Shown here: piece by piece, positions 17,408 to 25,863 of the stretch
Layout of the letters: each line of letters starts with the position of its first letter
Numbering within the stretch: the first letter of the stretch is position 1
Origin: Hyphomonadaceae bacterium
GTDB lineage: Bacteria; Pseudomonadota; Alphaproteobacteria; Caulobacterales; Hyphomonadaceae
Length of the DNA stretch: 64,000 nucleotides
Assembly (NCBI GenBank): GCA_024742355.1
Contig: JANSYM010000004.1
Coordinates: 124,001-188,000, forward strand
Direction: 5' to 3'
Program-made: the position numbers and the translations under genes
The notes under the pieces: generated by a model
Told to the model about the DNA's origin: nothing
The model's input: the letters and a program-made list of their open reading frames with translations, nothing else
The model's database searches: none

Positions 17408-18784
17408 ATGCTCAGAACATCTCTATTGCTTTCCGCCGCCCTGATCGTCAGCGCATGCGCGACAGTGGAGCCCGCTCGTGAAGAGGCGCGGACCATAGCC
17501 TCGGAGCAGATCGCGGATCGCCCCGACTATTGGACCGCGGCGGCGGCCCGCGTGGGCGATGTTGAAACCGGTTGGATCGAGGCGTTCGGTGACCCGGCAC
17601 TGGTCGCGCTGGTTGCCGAAGCACAATCGAATAATCGCGACCTGCGCGCGGCGGCGTTGAACGTCGAACGGTCGCGTCTTCTGGCACAGCAATCGGGCGC
17701 CGCCCTTAGTCCACAGGTCAATGCGACGCTCGGAAATTCCGGGCAGGGGAATTTCGAGGGACAGAGCTCGGACAGTCTGAATGTCGGCCTGCAAGCCAGT
17801 TGGGAACTTGATATCTGGGGCCGTATTCGCTCCGGGCAGCAAGCGGCGATTGAAAGCGCTGAGGCTGCCGATGCCGATTACCGGTTCACGCAATACTCCA
17901 TCGCCGCTGGTGTCGCCCGCGCCTATTTCGGCGCCATCAATGCCCAGCAACAGGCCGAGATCGCGCAGGACATTGTCACAGCTTTGACTGAGACCGCGCG
18001 GATCGTTCAGGTCCAGTTCGATAATGGCGTCGCCACCGCGCAGGATGTCGCGCTCGCACAAGCCAATCTCGCCAGCTCCAGTGATACGCTGGAAAGCGCC
18101 AATGCCAGCAAGGACAGCGCCGTGCGCGCGCTTGAAGTCCTGCTCGGTCGATACCCCTCGACAGAGCTATTTGTCGGCACGACATTGCCGGCCAAGCCTG
18201 CTGACCCACCGGCAGGATTGCCGGCTGAATTGTTGGAGCGCCGTCCCGATCTGATCGCGGCCGAGCGCCGGATTGCAGCGTCGATCGATTCCGTCGATCA
18301 GGCCAAAGCGGCCCGGCTGCCCAGCATCAGCCTGACTGGCGGTGTCAACGGTGCGTCGCCGGAACTGTCAAACATCCTGAACCCGGCAAATCTGGCCTGG
18401 CAGGCGGCCTCCAGCTTGCTGGTTCCGGTGATTGATGGCGGCGCCCGCCAAACCCAGGTCGAGGTCAGCACCGTCGAACAAAGGTCGGCCGTGGAGGCCT
18501 ATGCCAGTGCGGCCCTGAACGCCTTCTCGGAAGTCGAGCAGGCGCTCGCCGATGGCGAGACGATTGCGCGCCGTGAAGTGTTCCTGGAACAGGCTTCCGT
18601 CGCGTCGGACGAAGCGCTTCGGCTGGCACGATTGCAATATAATGAAGGCGAGATCGATCTGCTTTCCGTCCTGCAACTCGAACAGTCGGCTTTTGGTGCG
18701 CGCAGCAATCTGTTGACGTTGCGCCGTCTGGAACTGGATCAGTATATCGATCTGAACCTGGCGCTTGGTGGTGACTGGCGATAG
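17408..18784 (+). CDS. Outer-membrane efflux lipoprotein (NodT/OprM family)
   Basis: A 458-residue TolC-like channel protein. The lipoprotein signal is LLSAALIVSACATVEP. Two homologous halves follow, each with an outer-membrane-efflux repeat: LVAEAQSNNRDLRAAALNVE in the first and LLERRPDLIAAERRIAASID in the second. QASWELDIWGRIRSGQ is a hallmark of the NodT subfamily. It starts 6 bp after the RND permease stop, completing the adaptor-pump-channel operon. Confidence 0.94.
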   Translation: MLRTSLLLSAALIVSACATVEPAREEARTIASEQIADRPDYWTAAAARVGDVETGWIEAFGDPALVALVAEAQSNNRDLRAAALNVERSRLLAQQSGAALSPQVNATLGNSGQGNFEGQSSDSLNVGLQASWELDIWGRIRSGQQAAIESAEAADADYRFTQYSIAAGVARAYFGAINAQQQAEIAQDIVTALTETARIVQVQFDNGVATAQDVALAQANLASSSDTLESANASKDSAVRALEVLLGRYPSTELFVGTTLPAKPADPPAGLPAELLERRPDLIAAERRIAASIDSVDQAKAARLPSISLTGGVNGASPELSNILNPANLAWQAASSLLVPVIDGGARQTQVEVSTVEQRSAVEAYASAALNAFSEVEQALADGETIARREVFLEQASVASDEALRLARLQYNEGEIDLLSVLQLEQSAFGARSNLLTLRRLELDQYIDLNLALGGDWR

Positions 18785-18801
18785 GCTGGACATGTCGGCG
18801 C

Positions 18802-19386
18802 CTAATTCGCGCCCGCCGCCACAATCGCGCGAAGGCGCTGGCGCCATCCCAGGTCGAGGTGTTGTAATTCTCGCAGTGCGCGGTGCGCGTCTTCGCGTTT
18901 TTTCTGCGTTACGGCTTCCCACAAGTGCCGAACGGAAATGCCGTGCGACGGACGATGGGCGCAAACGAGAGCGTCGCCGACGCGGATGTCGCCTTCGTGT
19001 TCGACGCGCAGGTAGAATCCGAGCTGGCCGCGTTGCCAGAACCGGGCGGGAACCGAATCATCTCCGATCCTCAGGCCGAGCTTGAAGCATGGCACGCGGG
19101 GTTGGGTTACGGTGCACACAGCGTCGCCGACGCGATAGCGCGCGCCGATCAGAACGTCTTCATCGCGGCATCCGTTCACCGTCAGGTTTTCCCCAAACTG
19201 CGCGGCTTCCAGCACCGGTCGCGCGAGTGCAGCTTGCCATTCGGCATAATAGTTCTTGGAATAGACGTAGATGGCCTTGTCGCGCCCGCCATGCACAGAG
19301 AGATCGGCCTGTTCATCGCCCGCCAGGTTTGACAAGCCAGCGAACACCGGCCCGGATGTCGGTGTCTTAAAGATACTGGTTTCCAC
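18802..19386 (-). CDS. MOSC-domain protein (YiiM-like), start unclear
   Basis: A cytosolic MOSC beta-strand protein of 194 residues or slightly more. NLAGDEQADLSVHGGRDKAIYVYS and FGENLTVNG are the YiiM/MOSC core, with the conserved Cys in QPRVPCFKLGLR. The C-terminal 3-alpha segment (SVRHLWEAV) matches YiiM, which uses molybdenum cofactor to reduce N-hydroxylated compounds. The GTG at 19386 is the only conventional start. However, the conserved N-terminal strand (IAVGRPRTVTHKGKAVE) is encoded in frame just upstream, between this GTG and the in-frame TGA of the preceding gene. A non-standard AUU/AUC start or a sequence error is possible. Confidence 0.85.
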   Translation of the reverse strand: METSIFKTPTSGPVFAGLSNLAGDEQADLSVHGGRDKAIYVYSKNYYAEWQAALARPVLEAAQFGENLTVNGCRDEDVLIGARYRVGDAVCTVTQPRVPCFKLGLRIGDDSVPARFWQRGQLGFYLRVEHEGDIRVGDALVCAHRPSHGISVRHLWEAVTQKKREDAHRALRELQHLDLGWRQRLRAIVAAGAN

Positions 19387-19461
19387 GGCCTTGCCCTTGT
19401 GGGTGACCGTACGCGGGCGACCAACAGCAATTGTAACGATGGTGTCGATCGGGTGCGGTCC

Positions 19462-20280
19462 TCATTCTGCGTCGTTGAGTGACAAGAGCTGACCTGGCTT
19501 CAGGTGAACGGCTGTGACGCCCTGATCCGTCGCGGCCTCGTTCATGTCGGACAGCGGTGCGTCGACCTCGACATAACCAGGTGCGCCGGTCAGCCCGAAA
19601 TGGATCGGGCTGAGCACATCGGCCCGCAGAAGTTTCGCGGCATCGACGGCCTGTTGAGGCGTCATCACGCGCGGAGAGTACGCGCCCAGAGGCCCCGGGA
19701 CGCTGACACCATTGATCGGCAAGAACGCCACGTCCAATGGTCCGTATTGTGCGCCGATCCGCTCAAAACTGCCGTGCCAGAGCGTATCGCCGCCGTGAAA
19801 AATTTTCGTGTCGCCGCTGACAATCAGCCAACTGACCTGAGCGTCACCGAAGCCATCGCTGGCGGGCAATGCCGTAAACCAGAAACCGCCACGATTGACG
19901 GACTCGTTGAGCGCAACAGGAATGACCTGGAAGCCGCGTGACGCAATATAGGCGGCGATCGGTTCATGGCAGATGACGTAGCCCCGATCTCCAAGCAAGT
20001 CGCGCAAGCCCTGGGCGTCAAAATGGTCGTTGTGGACATGGGTAACGAGTGCATAGCGCCGTTCTGTATTTGCTTCCGGTTTGTGGAAACCTTCCGGCGC
20101 GTCGCCGTTCCAGATGTCAGTCGCCATAGCATCGACGAACACGGTCGTGTTTTCGTCGGCAATCTTGATTCCGGCCCAGGTCAGGCGCTGAACGTCCAGT
20201 TTGGAAGGCTGGGCGGAGGCTTGAGACGCGGTCAAGACGATGGCGACAATACTGAAACGTTTAAACCAGGCAGCGATCAT
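19462..20280 (-). CDS. Periplasmic metallo-beta-lactamase-fold hydrolase (UlaG-like)
   Basis: A 272-residue protein with a cleavable signal peptide (FSIVAIVLTASQASAQ). The MBL metal motif is THVHNDHFDAQG, with later metal ligands in GGDTLWHG and LSPIHFG. The fold resembles the UlaG/N-acyl-phosphatidylethanolamine phospholipase-like branch. The substrate is unknown. The start is the ATG at 20280 after GAAGGA; the longer open frame to 20409 would run over the LysR gene start. It is divergent from a LysR-type regulator, the likely controller. Its TGA is in frame with the following MOSC reading frame. Confidence 0.85.
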   Translation of the reverse strand: MIAAWFKRFSIVAIVLTASQASAQPSKLDVQRLTWAGIKIADENTTVFVDAMATDIWNGDAPEGFHKPEANTERRYALVTHVHNDHFDAQGLRDLLGDRGYVICHEPIAAYIASRGFQVIPVALNESVNRGGFWFTALPASDGFGDAQVSWLIVSGDTKIFHGGDTLWHGSFERIGAQYGPLDVAFLPINGVSVPGPLGAYSPRVMTPQQAVDAAKLLRADVLSPIHFGLTGAPGYVEVDAPLSDMNEAATDQGVTAVHLKPGQLLSLNDAE

Positions 20281-20370
20281 GAAGAGTCCTTCTTCTGGGT
20301 ACGATCCGACACCACGATGCGCGGCGGGCTCTCGGGAGTGTGTGGATGCCCAAATAATAAGTCCAATGGA

Positions 20371-20386
20371 ATATTTCGAAAAATAT
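20371..20386. promoter_or_regulatory. Candidate LysR-type binding site
   Basis: An AT-rich inverted repeat ATATTT-CGAA-AAATAT, centred about 22 bp upstream of the lysR ATG, in the divergent gap with the MBL hydrolase gene. LysR regulators usually bind such interrupted AT-rich dyads near their own promoter. Function is inferred. Confidence 0.4.
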
Positions 20387-20400
20387 GATAGAAATTTTTT

Positions 20401-21288
20401 ATGAAACATCTGATCCCATCCCGACTGAGTTTACTGATCGCGGTATCTGAGTGTGGCAGCCTCACGGCCGCGGCTGACAGGTTGGGGCTGACGCAACCGG
20501 CCCTGAGCTACCGGCTGTCAAAGCTGGAAGACGCGCTCGGAAGTGACTTGTTCAACCGAACCGGGCGACGTCTGTCGTTAAACGCAGCCGGAGAACGGGC
20601 ATTGCACACCGCACAATCCATCGCGCGGGATGTTCAGCGTCTGCAAGATGACCTGAACAGCTTGGCCGGACAATCGACCGAGTGCCTGCGACTGGCGGCG
20701 CATTGCTTCACCACCTATCGCTGGCTGCCGGATGTGACCCGGCGTTTGCGGCACCGCTTTCCCAATCTCGATGTCCAGGTCAATGTGGATGCGACCCGAA
20801 CGCCGCAGGCCTTTCTCGACAGGCGGGAAGTTGAACTCGTTCTGACCGCATATCCGAACTCTTTTAACGAATATCAGACAAGGTTTCTGTTCGAAGATGA
20901 ACTCTTCGCCCTGGTTTCGCGGGATCATCCGCTGGCCGGGACGGGCGAGGTCACGCCGGCAGATTTGAGCGGCGAAAACGTTCTGGTCTATTCTGCGCAG
21001 GGATCGCCGGTCATCGACGAATTCATGCAGCCCGCCGGGTGTTCACCGCGGCTTCTGTCAGAAATGCCCTTAACCGAAGGCATGATTGAAATGGCGCGGG
21101 CCGGACTGGGTGTGGCAGTATTGGCGGGCTGGGTGATGAAGCGCCACGAAAAGACCGGAATGGTGCGCTTACGTCTTGGTCAAGCGGGTATGAAGCGGCG
21201 ATGGCATGCCGTGTATCACGCTTCAAACGACAATCCCGTGCTGCATGCCGTGATCGATGAATTGCGAGATTATCCGCGCGAGGATTGA
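20401..21288 (+). CDS. LysR-family transcriptional regulator
   Basis: A 295-residue regulator. The N-terminal winged helix-turn-helix (LLIAVSECGSLTAAADRLGL, LTQPALSYRLSKLEDALG) is followed by the inducer-binding domain (LAAHCFTTYRWLPDVTRRLR through GLGVAVLAGW). The arrangement resembles MetR-type members. It is transcribed away from a periplasmic MBL hydrolase gene with 120 bp between them, the usual LysR-target layout. The inducer is unknown. Confidence 0.93.
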   Translation: MKHLIPSRLSLLIAVSECGSLTAAADRLGLTQPALSYRLSKLEDALGSDLFNRTGRRLSLNAAGERALHTAQSIARDVQRLQDDLNSLAGQSTECLRLAAHCFTTYRWLPDVTRRLRHRFPNLDVQVNVDATRTPQAFLDRREVELVLTAYPNSFNEYQTRFLFEDELFALVSRDHPLAGTGEVTPADLSGENVLVYSAQGSPVIDEFMQPAGCSPRLLSEMPLTEGMIEMARAGLGVAVLAGWVMKRHEKTGMVRLRLGQAGMKRRWHAVYHASNDNPVLHAVIDELRDYPRED

Positions 21289-21317
21289 CCTCGAGGACCG
21301 AGCGCAGATTTTTGTTG

Positions 21318-21340
21318 TAATGGCATGGTAAATGCCATTA
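21318..21340. promoter_or_regulatory. Perfect inverted-repeat operator upstream of the DsbA-DUF1330-MBL operon
   Basis: Arms TAATGGCAT and ATGCCATTA are perfect inverted repeats separated by GGTAA, ending 29 bp before the start codon at 21370. An imperfect copy with the same 9-5-9 layout (TAATGGCAA, TTGGA, ATGTCAATA) lies at 29306-29328, in the promoter of the oppositely oriented GST-sulfatase-TetR-FGE operon. No U-run follows, so this is not a terminator. The TetR protein encoded at 25853-26479 is the most likely binder. Confidence 0.6.
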
Positions 21341-21369
21341 ATTGCGGTGTGGAGCAGCGGGAGGCCAGC

Positions 21370-22668
21370 ATGCGTTTGAAGACGTTCATTCAGAACAAGG
21401 CCGCGAAGAGTCTGTTCGGTGTGCAAAGGCGGGATGCCAAACGCCGCAAGTTCGAGCGGCAACGCGCGGCGAAGAATGCGCCGCATGTGGTCGACTACTA
21501 TCACGAGGCCAGCGATCCATACTCGCACCTGATGGTGCAGGTTCTGCCGGAATTCTGCAGGCGGTTTGATGTTGAGCTGAACGTCTATCTGGTGGCGCCG
21601 CCGCCAGATTGGGCCGCACCGGAGCGCGAAAAACTCGAAGCCTATGCGCGCACGGACGCGCTGCGGCTCGCCGCTCGCGCTGGCTTGAGTTTCGCTGATT
21701 CCGGCAAGCAGCCGTCCCGCGAAAAACTGGATGCGGCGAACGCTGCGCTGTCACAGGCGCTCGCAAGCGGGGCATTTCTGGAGCGTGCCGAGACAATCGG
21801 AACGCAGCTTTGGAGAGACCAAGACATCGAGCCTGTATCGGCGAGCACCAGCGGAAACGAGTCTTCGCTGACGGAAAGTACCCAGCGCCGCGACAGCATG
21901 GGCCATTATCTCGGCGCGACCCTCTTTTATGGCGGCGAGTGGTATTGGGGCGTCGATCGCCTGCATTACCTCGAAGCCCGCCTGACCCAACTGGGCGCAG
22001 CCAAAGGCGAACACTCCTCCGCAATTTTTGAGCCTCCGCTTGCGCCCGCTGCGGCTGCGCAGGCGCCTCTGAAAACTCGCCCCGAACTCCATTGGTACCT
22101 GTCATTTCGCAGCCCCTATACGGGCATTGTCGCCGATCGCGTCAAGGCGCTCGCGGATGCGTATGGCGCTGACCTGAAGCTGCGCTTCGTCTTGCCCATG
22201 GTGATGCGCGGGATGGAGATCCGGCGTTCGAAGAGTTCGTACATCATGAGTGATGTCGTTCGCGAAGCCGAGCGCCTCGGCATTCCGTTTGGCAATATCT
22301 GTGACCCGGTCGGCAAGCCGGTGGAGGATGGCTATGCGATCCTGCACAAGGCGATCGAGCTTGGGAAAGGGTTCGAGTTCGCGCACTCCTTCTTGAGCGG
22401 TGTCTGGAGCGAAGGGATCGATGCGGGAAGCAATAGCGGTCTCAAACAGATCACTGAACGCGCCGGGTTGGACTGGGATGAGATGAAACAATTGCGCGGT
22501 CAGGACCTCTGGCGCGAGACCGAGGACCGCAATCAGGCCGAGATGCTCAGCTATGATGTCTGGGGCGTGCCGAGTTTCCGCGTGGGTGATGTCGCCGCAT
22601 GGGGACAGGACAGGTTGTGGGTCATCGAAGACGCTTTGCGGGCGATGGCATCGAACGAGACCGCGTGA
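21370..22668 (+). CDS. Tandem thioredoxin-fold protein (DsbA/2-hydroxychromene-2-carboxylate isomerase family)
   Basis: A 432-residue protein with two DsbA-like domains. The first starts near VVDYYHEASDPYSHLMVQVLP. The second starts at LHWYLSFRSPYTGIVADRVK and ends with DVWGVPSFRVGD. The SFRSPYT segment with Ser at the active site, rather than CxxC, is that of kappa GST/HCCA isomerases, which use glutathione. A single-domain relative normally has about 200 residues, so this is a double-length form. The ATG at 21370 follows GGGAGG. It is the first gene of a unit with DUF1330 and an MBL hydrolase. A glutathione-dependent isomerase or transferase role is inferred. Confidence 0.75.
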   Translation: MRLKTFIQNKAAKSLFGVQRRDAKRRKFERQRAAKNAPHVVDYYHEASDPYSHLMVQVLPEFCRRFDVELNVYLVAPPPDWAAPEREKLEAYARTDALRLAARAGLSFADSGKQPSREKLDAANAALSQALASGAFLERAETIGTQLWRDQDIEPVSASTSGNESSLTESTQRRDSMGHYLGATLFYGGEWYWGVDRLHYLEARLTQLGAAKGEHSSAIFEPPLAPAAAAQAPLKTRPELHWYLSFRSPYTGIVADRVKALADAYGADLKLRFVLPMVMRGMEIRRSKSSYIMSDVVREAERLGIPFGNICDPVGKPVEDGYAILHKAIELGKGFEFAHSFLSGVWSEGIDAGSNSGLKQITERAGLDWDEMKQLRGQDLWRETEDRNQAEMLSYDVWGVPSFRVGDVAAWGQDRLWVIEDALRAMASNETA

Positions 22669-22686
22669 ACACAGGAGGAGATTGAA

Positions 22687-23151
22687 ATGGACGTCATTAA
22701 TGAGGTCAGGCCGAGCGATCCGGCGCAAATCAAAGGCATGACGGAACAGGGGCCGGACGGGCCGATCTTCATGGTCAACTTGCTCAAGTTCAAAGACAAG
22801 GCCGAGTATGAAGACGGCCGCGAAACCGATCTTACCGGGCGTCAGGCCTATGGACTCTACGGCGCCGCCGTCGCGGGCATCCTCCCTGATTTTGGCGGGC
22901 GATTGTTCTACATGTCAGACGTCACCTTTCTGTCGCTCGGGCAGGTCGAAGATCTCTGGGACGAAGTCGCAATTGCGGCCTATCCCGATCGCGCCTCCTT
23001 GCTCCGCATGTCCATGTCCGAGGCGTGGCAGGCCGCAAGCGTGCACCGCACCGCTGGGCTCGCCGGGCAGCTTAATATCGAGACGGTAATGCCAAAGGCG
23101 GCGCAGGGGCTGCCATGGATGGAGATGTTTCTGAAGGAGATGAGCGCATGA
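22687..23151 (+). CDS. DUF1330-type small protein
   Basis: A 154-residue soluble protein with the ferredoxin-like DUF1330/dimeric alpha-beta-barrel pattern (PIFMVNLLKFKDKAEYEDG and, later, YPDRASLLRMSMSEAWQ). Its biochemical function is unknown. It starts 18 bp after the DsbA-like gene, behind an AGGAGG, and its stop overlaps the next start (ATGA). The three genes are therefore translated as one unit. Confidence 0.75.
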   Translation: MDVINEVRPSDPAQIKGMTEQGPDGPIFMVNLLKFKDKAEYEDGRETDLTGRQAYGLYGAAVAGILPDFGGRLFYMSDVTFLSLGQVEDLWDEVAIAAYPDRASLLRMSMSEAWQAASVHRTAGLAGQLNIETVMPKAAQGLPWMEMFLKEMSA

Positions 23152-24230
23152 TCTGGCTCAAGCGAGGATTAATCGGTCTGCTCGGTTTGGCGGTGATCGC
23201 CATAATCGGCTTCAATCTTTTCAAGACACAAATCGCGGAGCGCGCCTTTCAGCGCGCGATCGATCAAAACGCGGGCGTCGATCGCAGCGCCGCGCTGCCG
23301 GACGGCTTGCATGTCTATCTTTGCGGTACCGGATCACCGATGCCTGATGCGACGCGCGCCGGGCCCTGCCTGGGCGTTCTGGCGGGGGACCGGGCATATG
23401 TTTTTGATGTCGGGTCTGGCGGGACGCGAAACCTTGGCGCGATGGGGTTTCCGCTCGCGAAATTGGATACGGTTTACCTAACGCATCTGCACTCGGACCA
23501 TATTGACGGTCTGGGAGAGCTTCTGACGCTTGGCTGGATTGGCGGGAACCGGGCAGAGCCCATGCCCGTCAGAGGGCCAACCGGGACCGAAGGGGTCGTC
23601 AACGGCTTCAACGCGGCGTATCGCCTCGACAGTACGTACCGCATTGCGCATCACGGCACAGAGGTGGCCAATCCGAACGGATTTGGCGGCGCGCCGGATG
23701 AGATCACGATCCCTGCGGGGCCAGGCGGTCAATTGGTCGTATTTGAAGACGATGATCTCAAGATCACCGCGATCCGCGTCGACCATGCGCCGATCGACCC
23801 GGCATTCGGCTATCGGATTGACTATAAGGATCGCTCGATCTCGATCAGCGGCGATACGATCTATCAACCGCGCTTTGTCGCGGCCTCCGAAGGCGTCGAT
23901 CTGATGCTGCACGAGGCGCTGAGCAAGGGCATGGTCCAGACGATCGGCGCGGCGCTCGAGGAACGCGGGTTGCGAAACCAGGCGACCATCTTTGAGGATA
24001 TCCTGGACTACCACACCGATCCGGAAGAGGCCGCCAAAGCGGCGCAAGAGGCGGGTGTTGACCACCTTGTCTATTATCACATCGTGCCGCAGCTTCCGGT
24101 GAAACTGCTGGAAACAGTGTTTCTCGGCGACTCCAAGTCGATCTTTGATGGCAAGATCACCGTCGGCGAGGATGGTATGATCTTCACCCTGCCGGCCGGG
24201 TCAGACAAGATCGTGAAATCGAAAAGCTGA
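23148..24230 (+). CDS. Membrane-anchored metallo-beta-lactamase-fold hydrolase (RNase Z/arylsulfatase-like)
   Basis: A 360-residue protein with one N-terminal membrane segment (GLIGLLGLAVIAIIGFNLF). It has an MBL core of the RNase Z/alkylsulfatase-like long form: LCGTGSPMPDATRAGPC, FDVGSGGTRN, then the metal motif THLHSDHIDGL. GDTIYQPRFV (metal Asp) and HIVPQLP follow. The catalytic domain would face the periplasm. The ATG at 23148 overlaps the upstream stop. It faces the sulfatase/FGE operon tail to tail. A role in hydrolysing an ester linked to the same substrate is possible but inferred. Confidence 0.8.
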   Translation: MIWLKRGLIGLLGLAVIAIIGFNLFKTQIAERAFQRAIDQNAGVDRSAALPDGLHVYLCGTGSPMPDATRAGPCLGVLAGDRAYVFDVGSGGTRNLGAMGFPLAKLDTVYLTHLHSDHIDGLGELLTLGWIGGNRAEPMPVRGPTGTEGVVNGFNAAYRLDSTYRIAHHGTEVANPNGFGGAPDEITIPAGPGGQLVVFEDDDLKITAIRVDHAPIDPAFGYRIDYKDRSISISGDTIYQPRFVAASEGVDLMLHEALSKGMVQTIGAALEERGLRNQATIFEDILDYHTDPEEAAKAAQEAGVDHLVYYHIVPQLPVKLLETVFLGDSKSIFDGKITVGEDGMIFTLPAGSDKIVKSKS

Positions 24231-24251
24231 GCGGGACTTCGGCGGGCTGCC

Positions 24252-24878
24252 TTATTGCGCGGCCCGCCGACGACTGAACCAGGTCATGCCGCGCAGACCG
24301 AGCCAACCGATGAGGATGAGCAGCAAGGCCAGCGTCACCCGGACATGGACGAACGTGATGGTCGGCCGAGTGATGAACACTTCGGTATGGTTCAGCGCGC
24401 CGAACTTGTAGCCTTCGCCTGCTTTCATGGCGGGTTCTAGCGTCATCTCGATCATGTCGCGCAAAGAGCGATACCGCACCACGGCGACACGATCGACCTC
24501 GGTGCCATAGTCGCCCAGCATCAATCCGACGCGATTTGACAAGAAGACAGGGTGGCTGGCGCGCTTGAACAGAAGGGGCATCACGACGCCCGCATAGGCG
24601 CGGTCCGATGCTTCGGCTTCCGGACCGTCTTTCAGATTCTCCAGGTTCACGGCGTAGAATTCCCGGCCATCATCGCGCGGAATCATGTCCTCGATATTGG
24701 CGAGGAAACGGCGTTCGCTGTCATCCGCGCTCTCATAGGTCTGTCGGATCTGTTCCAGCAGGCGTTCGCCTTCTTCGATGGAGATCGGTTTGCCAGCGCC
24801 GCCATACCAGGCACTGAACCAGACGAACAAAGCAGTTAGGAAAACAACCCAGGCAATCTTCAGTCTGGTAAGTGTCAT
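24252..24878 (-). CDS. Two-transmembrane protein of unknown function
   Basis: A 208-residue protein I do not recognise. Two hydrophobic segments flank a soluble domain of about 140 residues: residues 8-28 (IAWVVFLTALFVWFSAWYGG) and near the C-terminus (VRVTLALLLILIGWLGLRGM). The loop is charged (ESADDSERRFLANIEDMIP) and would face the periplasm. The C-terminus is Arg-rich (FSRRRAAQ). It is the last gene of the leftward operon, 76 bp after the FGE gene. The start at 24878 is chosen because the hydrophobic segment begins just after it. Confidence 0.65.
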   Translation of the reverse strand: MTLTRLKIAWVVFLTALFVWFSAWYGGAGKPISIEEGERLLEQIRQTYESADDSERRFLANIEDMIPRDDGREFYAVNLENLKDGPEAEASDRAYAGVVMPLLFKRASHPVFLSNRVGLMLGDYGTEVDRVAVVRYRSLRDMIEMTLEPAMKAGEGYKFGALNHTEVFITRPTITFVHVRVTLALLLILIGWLGLRGMTWFSRRRAAQ

Positions 24879-24954
24879 GGTGGCCGTCTTTCGCAATGAG
24901 GGAATATAATTGCGTTTAGCGTGCCAATAGTTTGAGATCAAGCATGGCGCCGGA

Positions 24955-25863
24955 TCAGGGCGGTGTGTCCCGGATAATCCGAAAGCCGATATGGTTTGAC
25001 GAAAAATCGACTTCCTGCGGATGTCGGGCCGCCGGGCGATAGCGTCGGCAGAAATTGTCCGCGCACAAGAAAGAGCCGCCCTTCATCGTCTGCGTGCCGG
25101 GCCCGTAGGGCGTGTCGGTCAGTTCCCAGACATTGCCGATCATGTCGTGCAGGCCCAGGCGATCCGCGTCGAAACATCCAACCGGCGCGACCCCCGAATA
25201 TCCATCCGCGGCTGTATCTGCGACCGGGAAGATGCCTTGCCATGTATTCGCGCGTGGGCCGTCTTCGCCATAGGCGCCGGAAACACTATCAGACGGGTCA
25301 GGAAGCCCCAGCGACGCCGCGTATTCCCACTCGACCTCGCTTGGCAACCGTCCGCCCGCCCATTCGGCATAGGCCTCAGCATCGCGTTTGGACACATGCA
25401 CCACAGGCTCTCGCATGCGCTCGTCAATCGAACTGTCATCGCCTTCCGGTGCACGCCAGTTTGCGGATGCTTCGAGACCCCATGGCGCGCTTGTCTCCGC
25501 GCGTTGACCCGGGTGGATGAATACAGCGGACCCCGCCCCTTCGCGCCCATCGAGAACGCCTTGCTCGGCGTCCGTGACATAGCCTGTCGCGTCAACAAAT
25601 GTCGCAAATTGCGCGTTTGTGACTTCGTGTTTTTGAATCCAGAACCCGTCAACATGAAGGCTGAGGGTCGGTCGCTCTTCGGGATAGACGGGCTGCGCCC
25701 CCTTGGTGAACTGACCCGCAGGTATCTTGACAAATGCGCCGAGGTCAGAGGGCGCCAGGATGCACGTTTTGGCGGGATCCTGCCCATTGCGTTCGGGTGT
25801 TCCGCACGATGCCGCTGTGGCCACAACCGCAAGGGTTAGAATTGCCCGCGTGCTAATCCGCAT
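24955..25863 (-). CDS. Formylglycine-generating enzyme (FGE/SUMF1 family), predicted lipoprotein
   Basis: A 302-residue enzyme. The family converts a Cys in sulfatases to formylglycine. It starts with a lipoprotein signal (LAVVATAASCGTP, Cys 20), unlike many cytosolic bacterial FGEs. The FGE fold is seen as FVKIPAGQFTKGAQ, KHEVTNAQFATFVDATGY, GRLPSEVEWEYAA and GNVWELTDTPYG. The catalytic pair is retained: Cys 267 and Cys 272 in GGSFLCADNFCRRYRPAAR, with the C-terminal NHIGFRIIRD. It overlaps the TetR gene by 11 bp and shares an operon with a Cys-type arylsulfatase, its likely client. Confidence 0.92.
   Translation of the reverse strand: MRISTRAILTLAVVATAASCGTPERNGQDPAKTCILAPSDLGAFVKIPAGQFTKGAQPVYPEERPTLSLHVDGFWIQKHEVTNAQFATFVDATGYVTDAEQGVLDGREGAGSAVFIHPGQRAETSAPWGLEASANWRAPEGDDSSIDERMREPVVHVSKRDAEAYAEWAGGRLPSEVEWEYAASLGLPDPSDSVSGAYGEDGPRANTWQGIFPVADTAADGYSGVAPVGCFDADRLGLHDMIGNVWELTDTPYGPGTQTMKGGSFLCADNFCRRYRPAARHPQEVDFSSNHIGFRIIRDTPP

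Noticed and set aside
21318-21340. Inverted repeat read as a terminator for the lysR gene
   Set aside because: AT-rich arms without a following U-run, and a copy of the same sequence overlaps a promoter at 29306-29328; an operator fits better.
24240-24271. GC-rich hairpin between the MBL hydrolase and the convergent two-TM gene
   Set aside because: The stem CGGCGGGC/GCCCGCCG overlaps coding sequence and has no U-run, so I do not call it a terminator.
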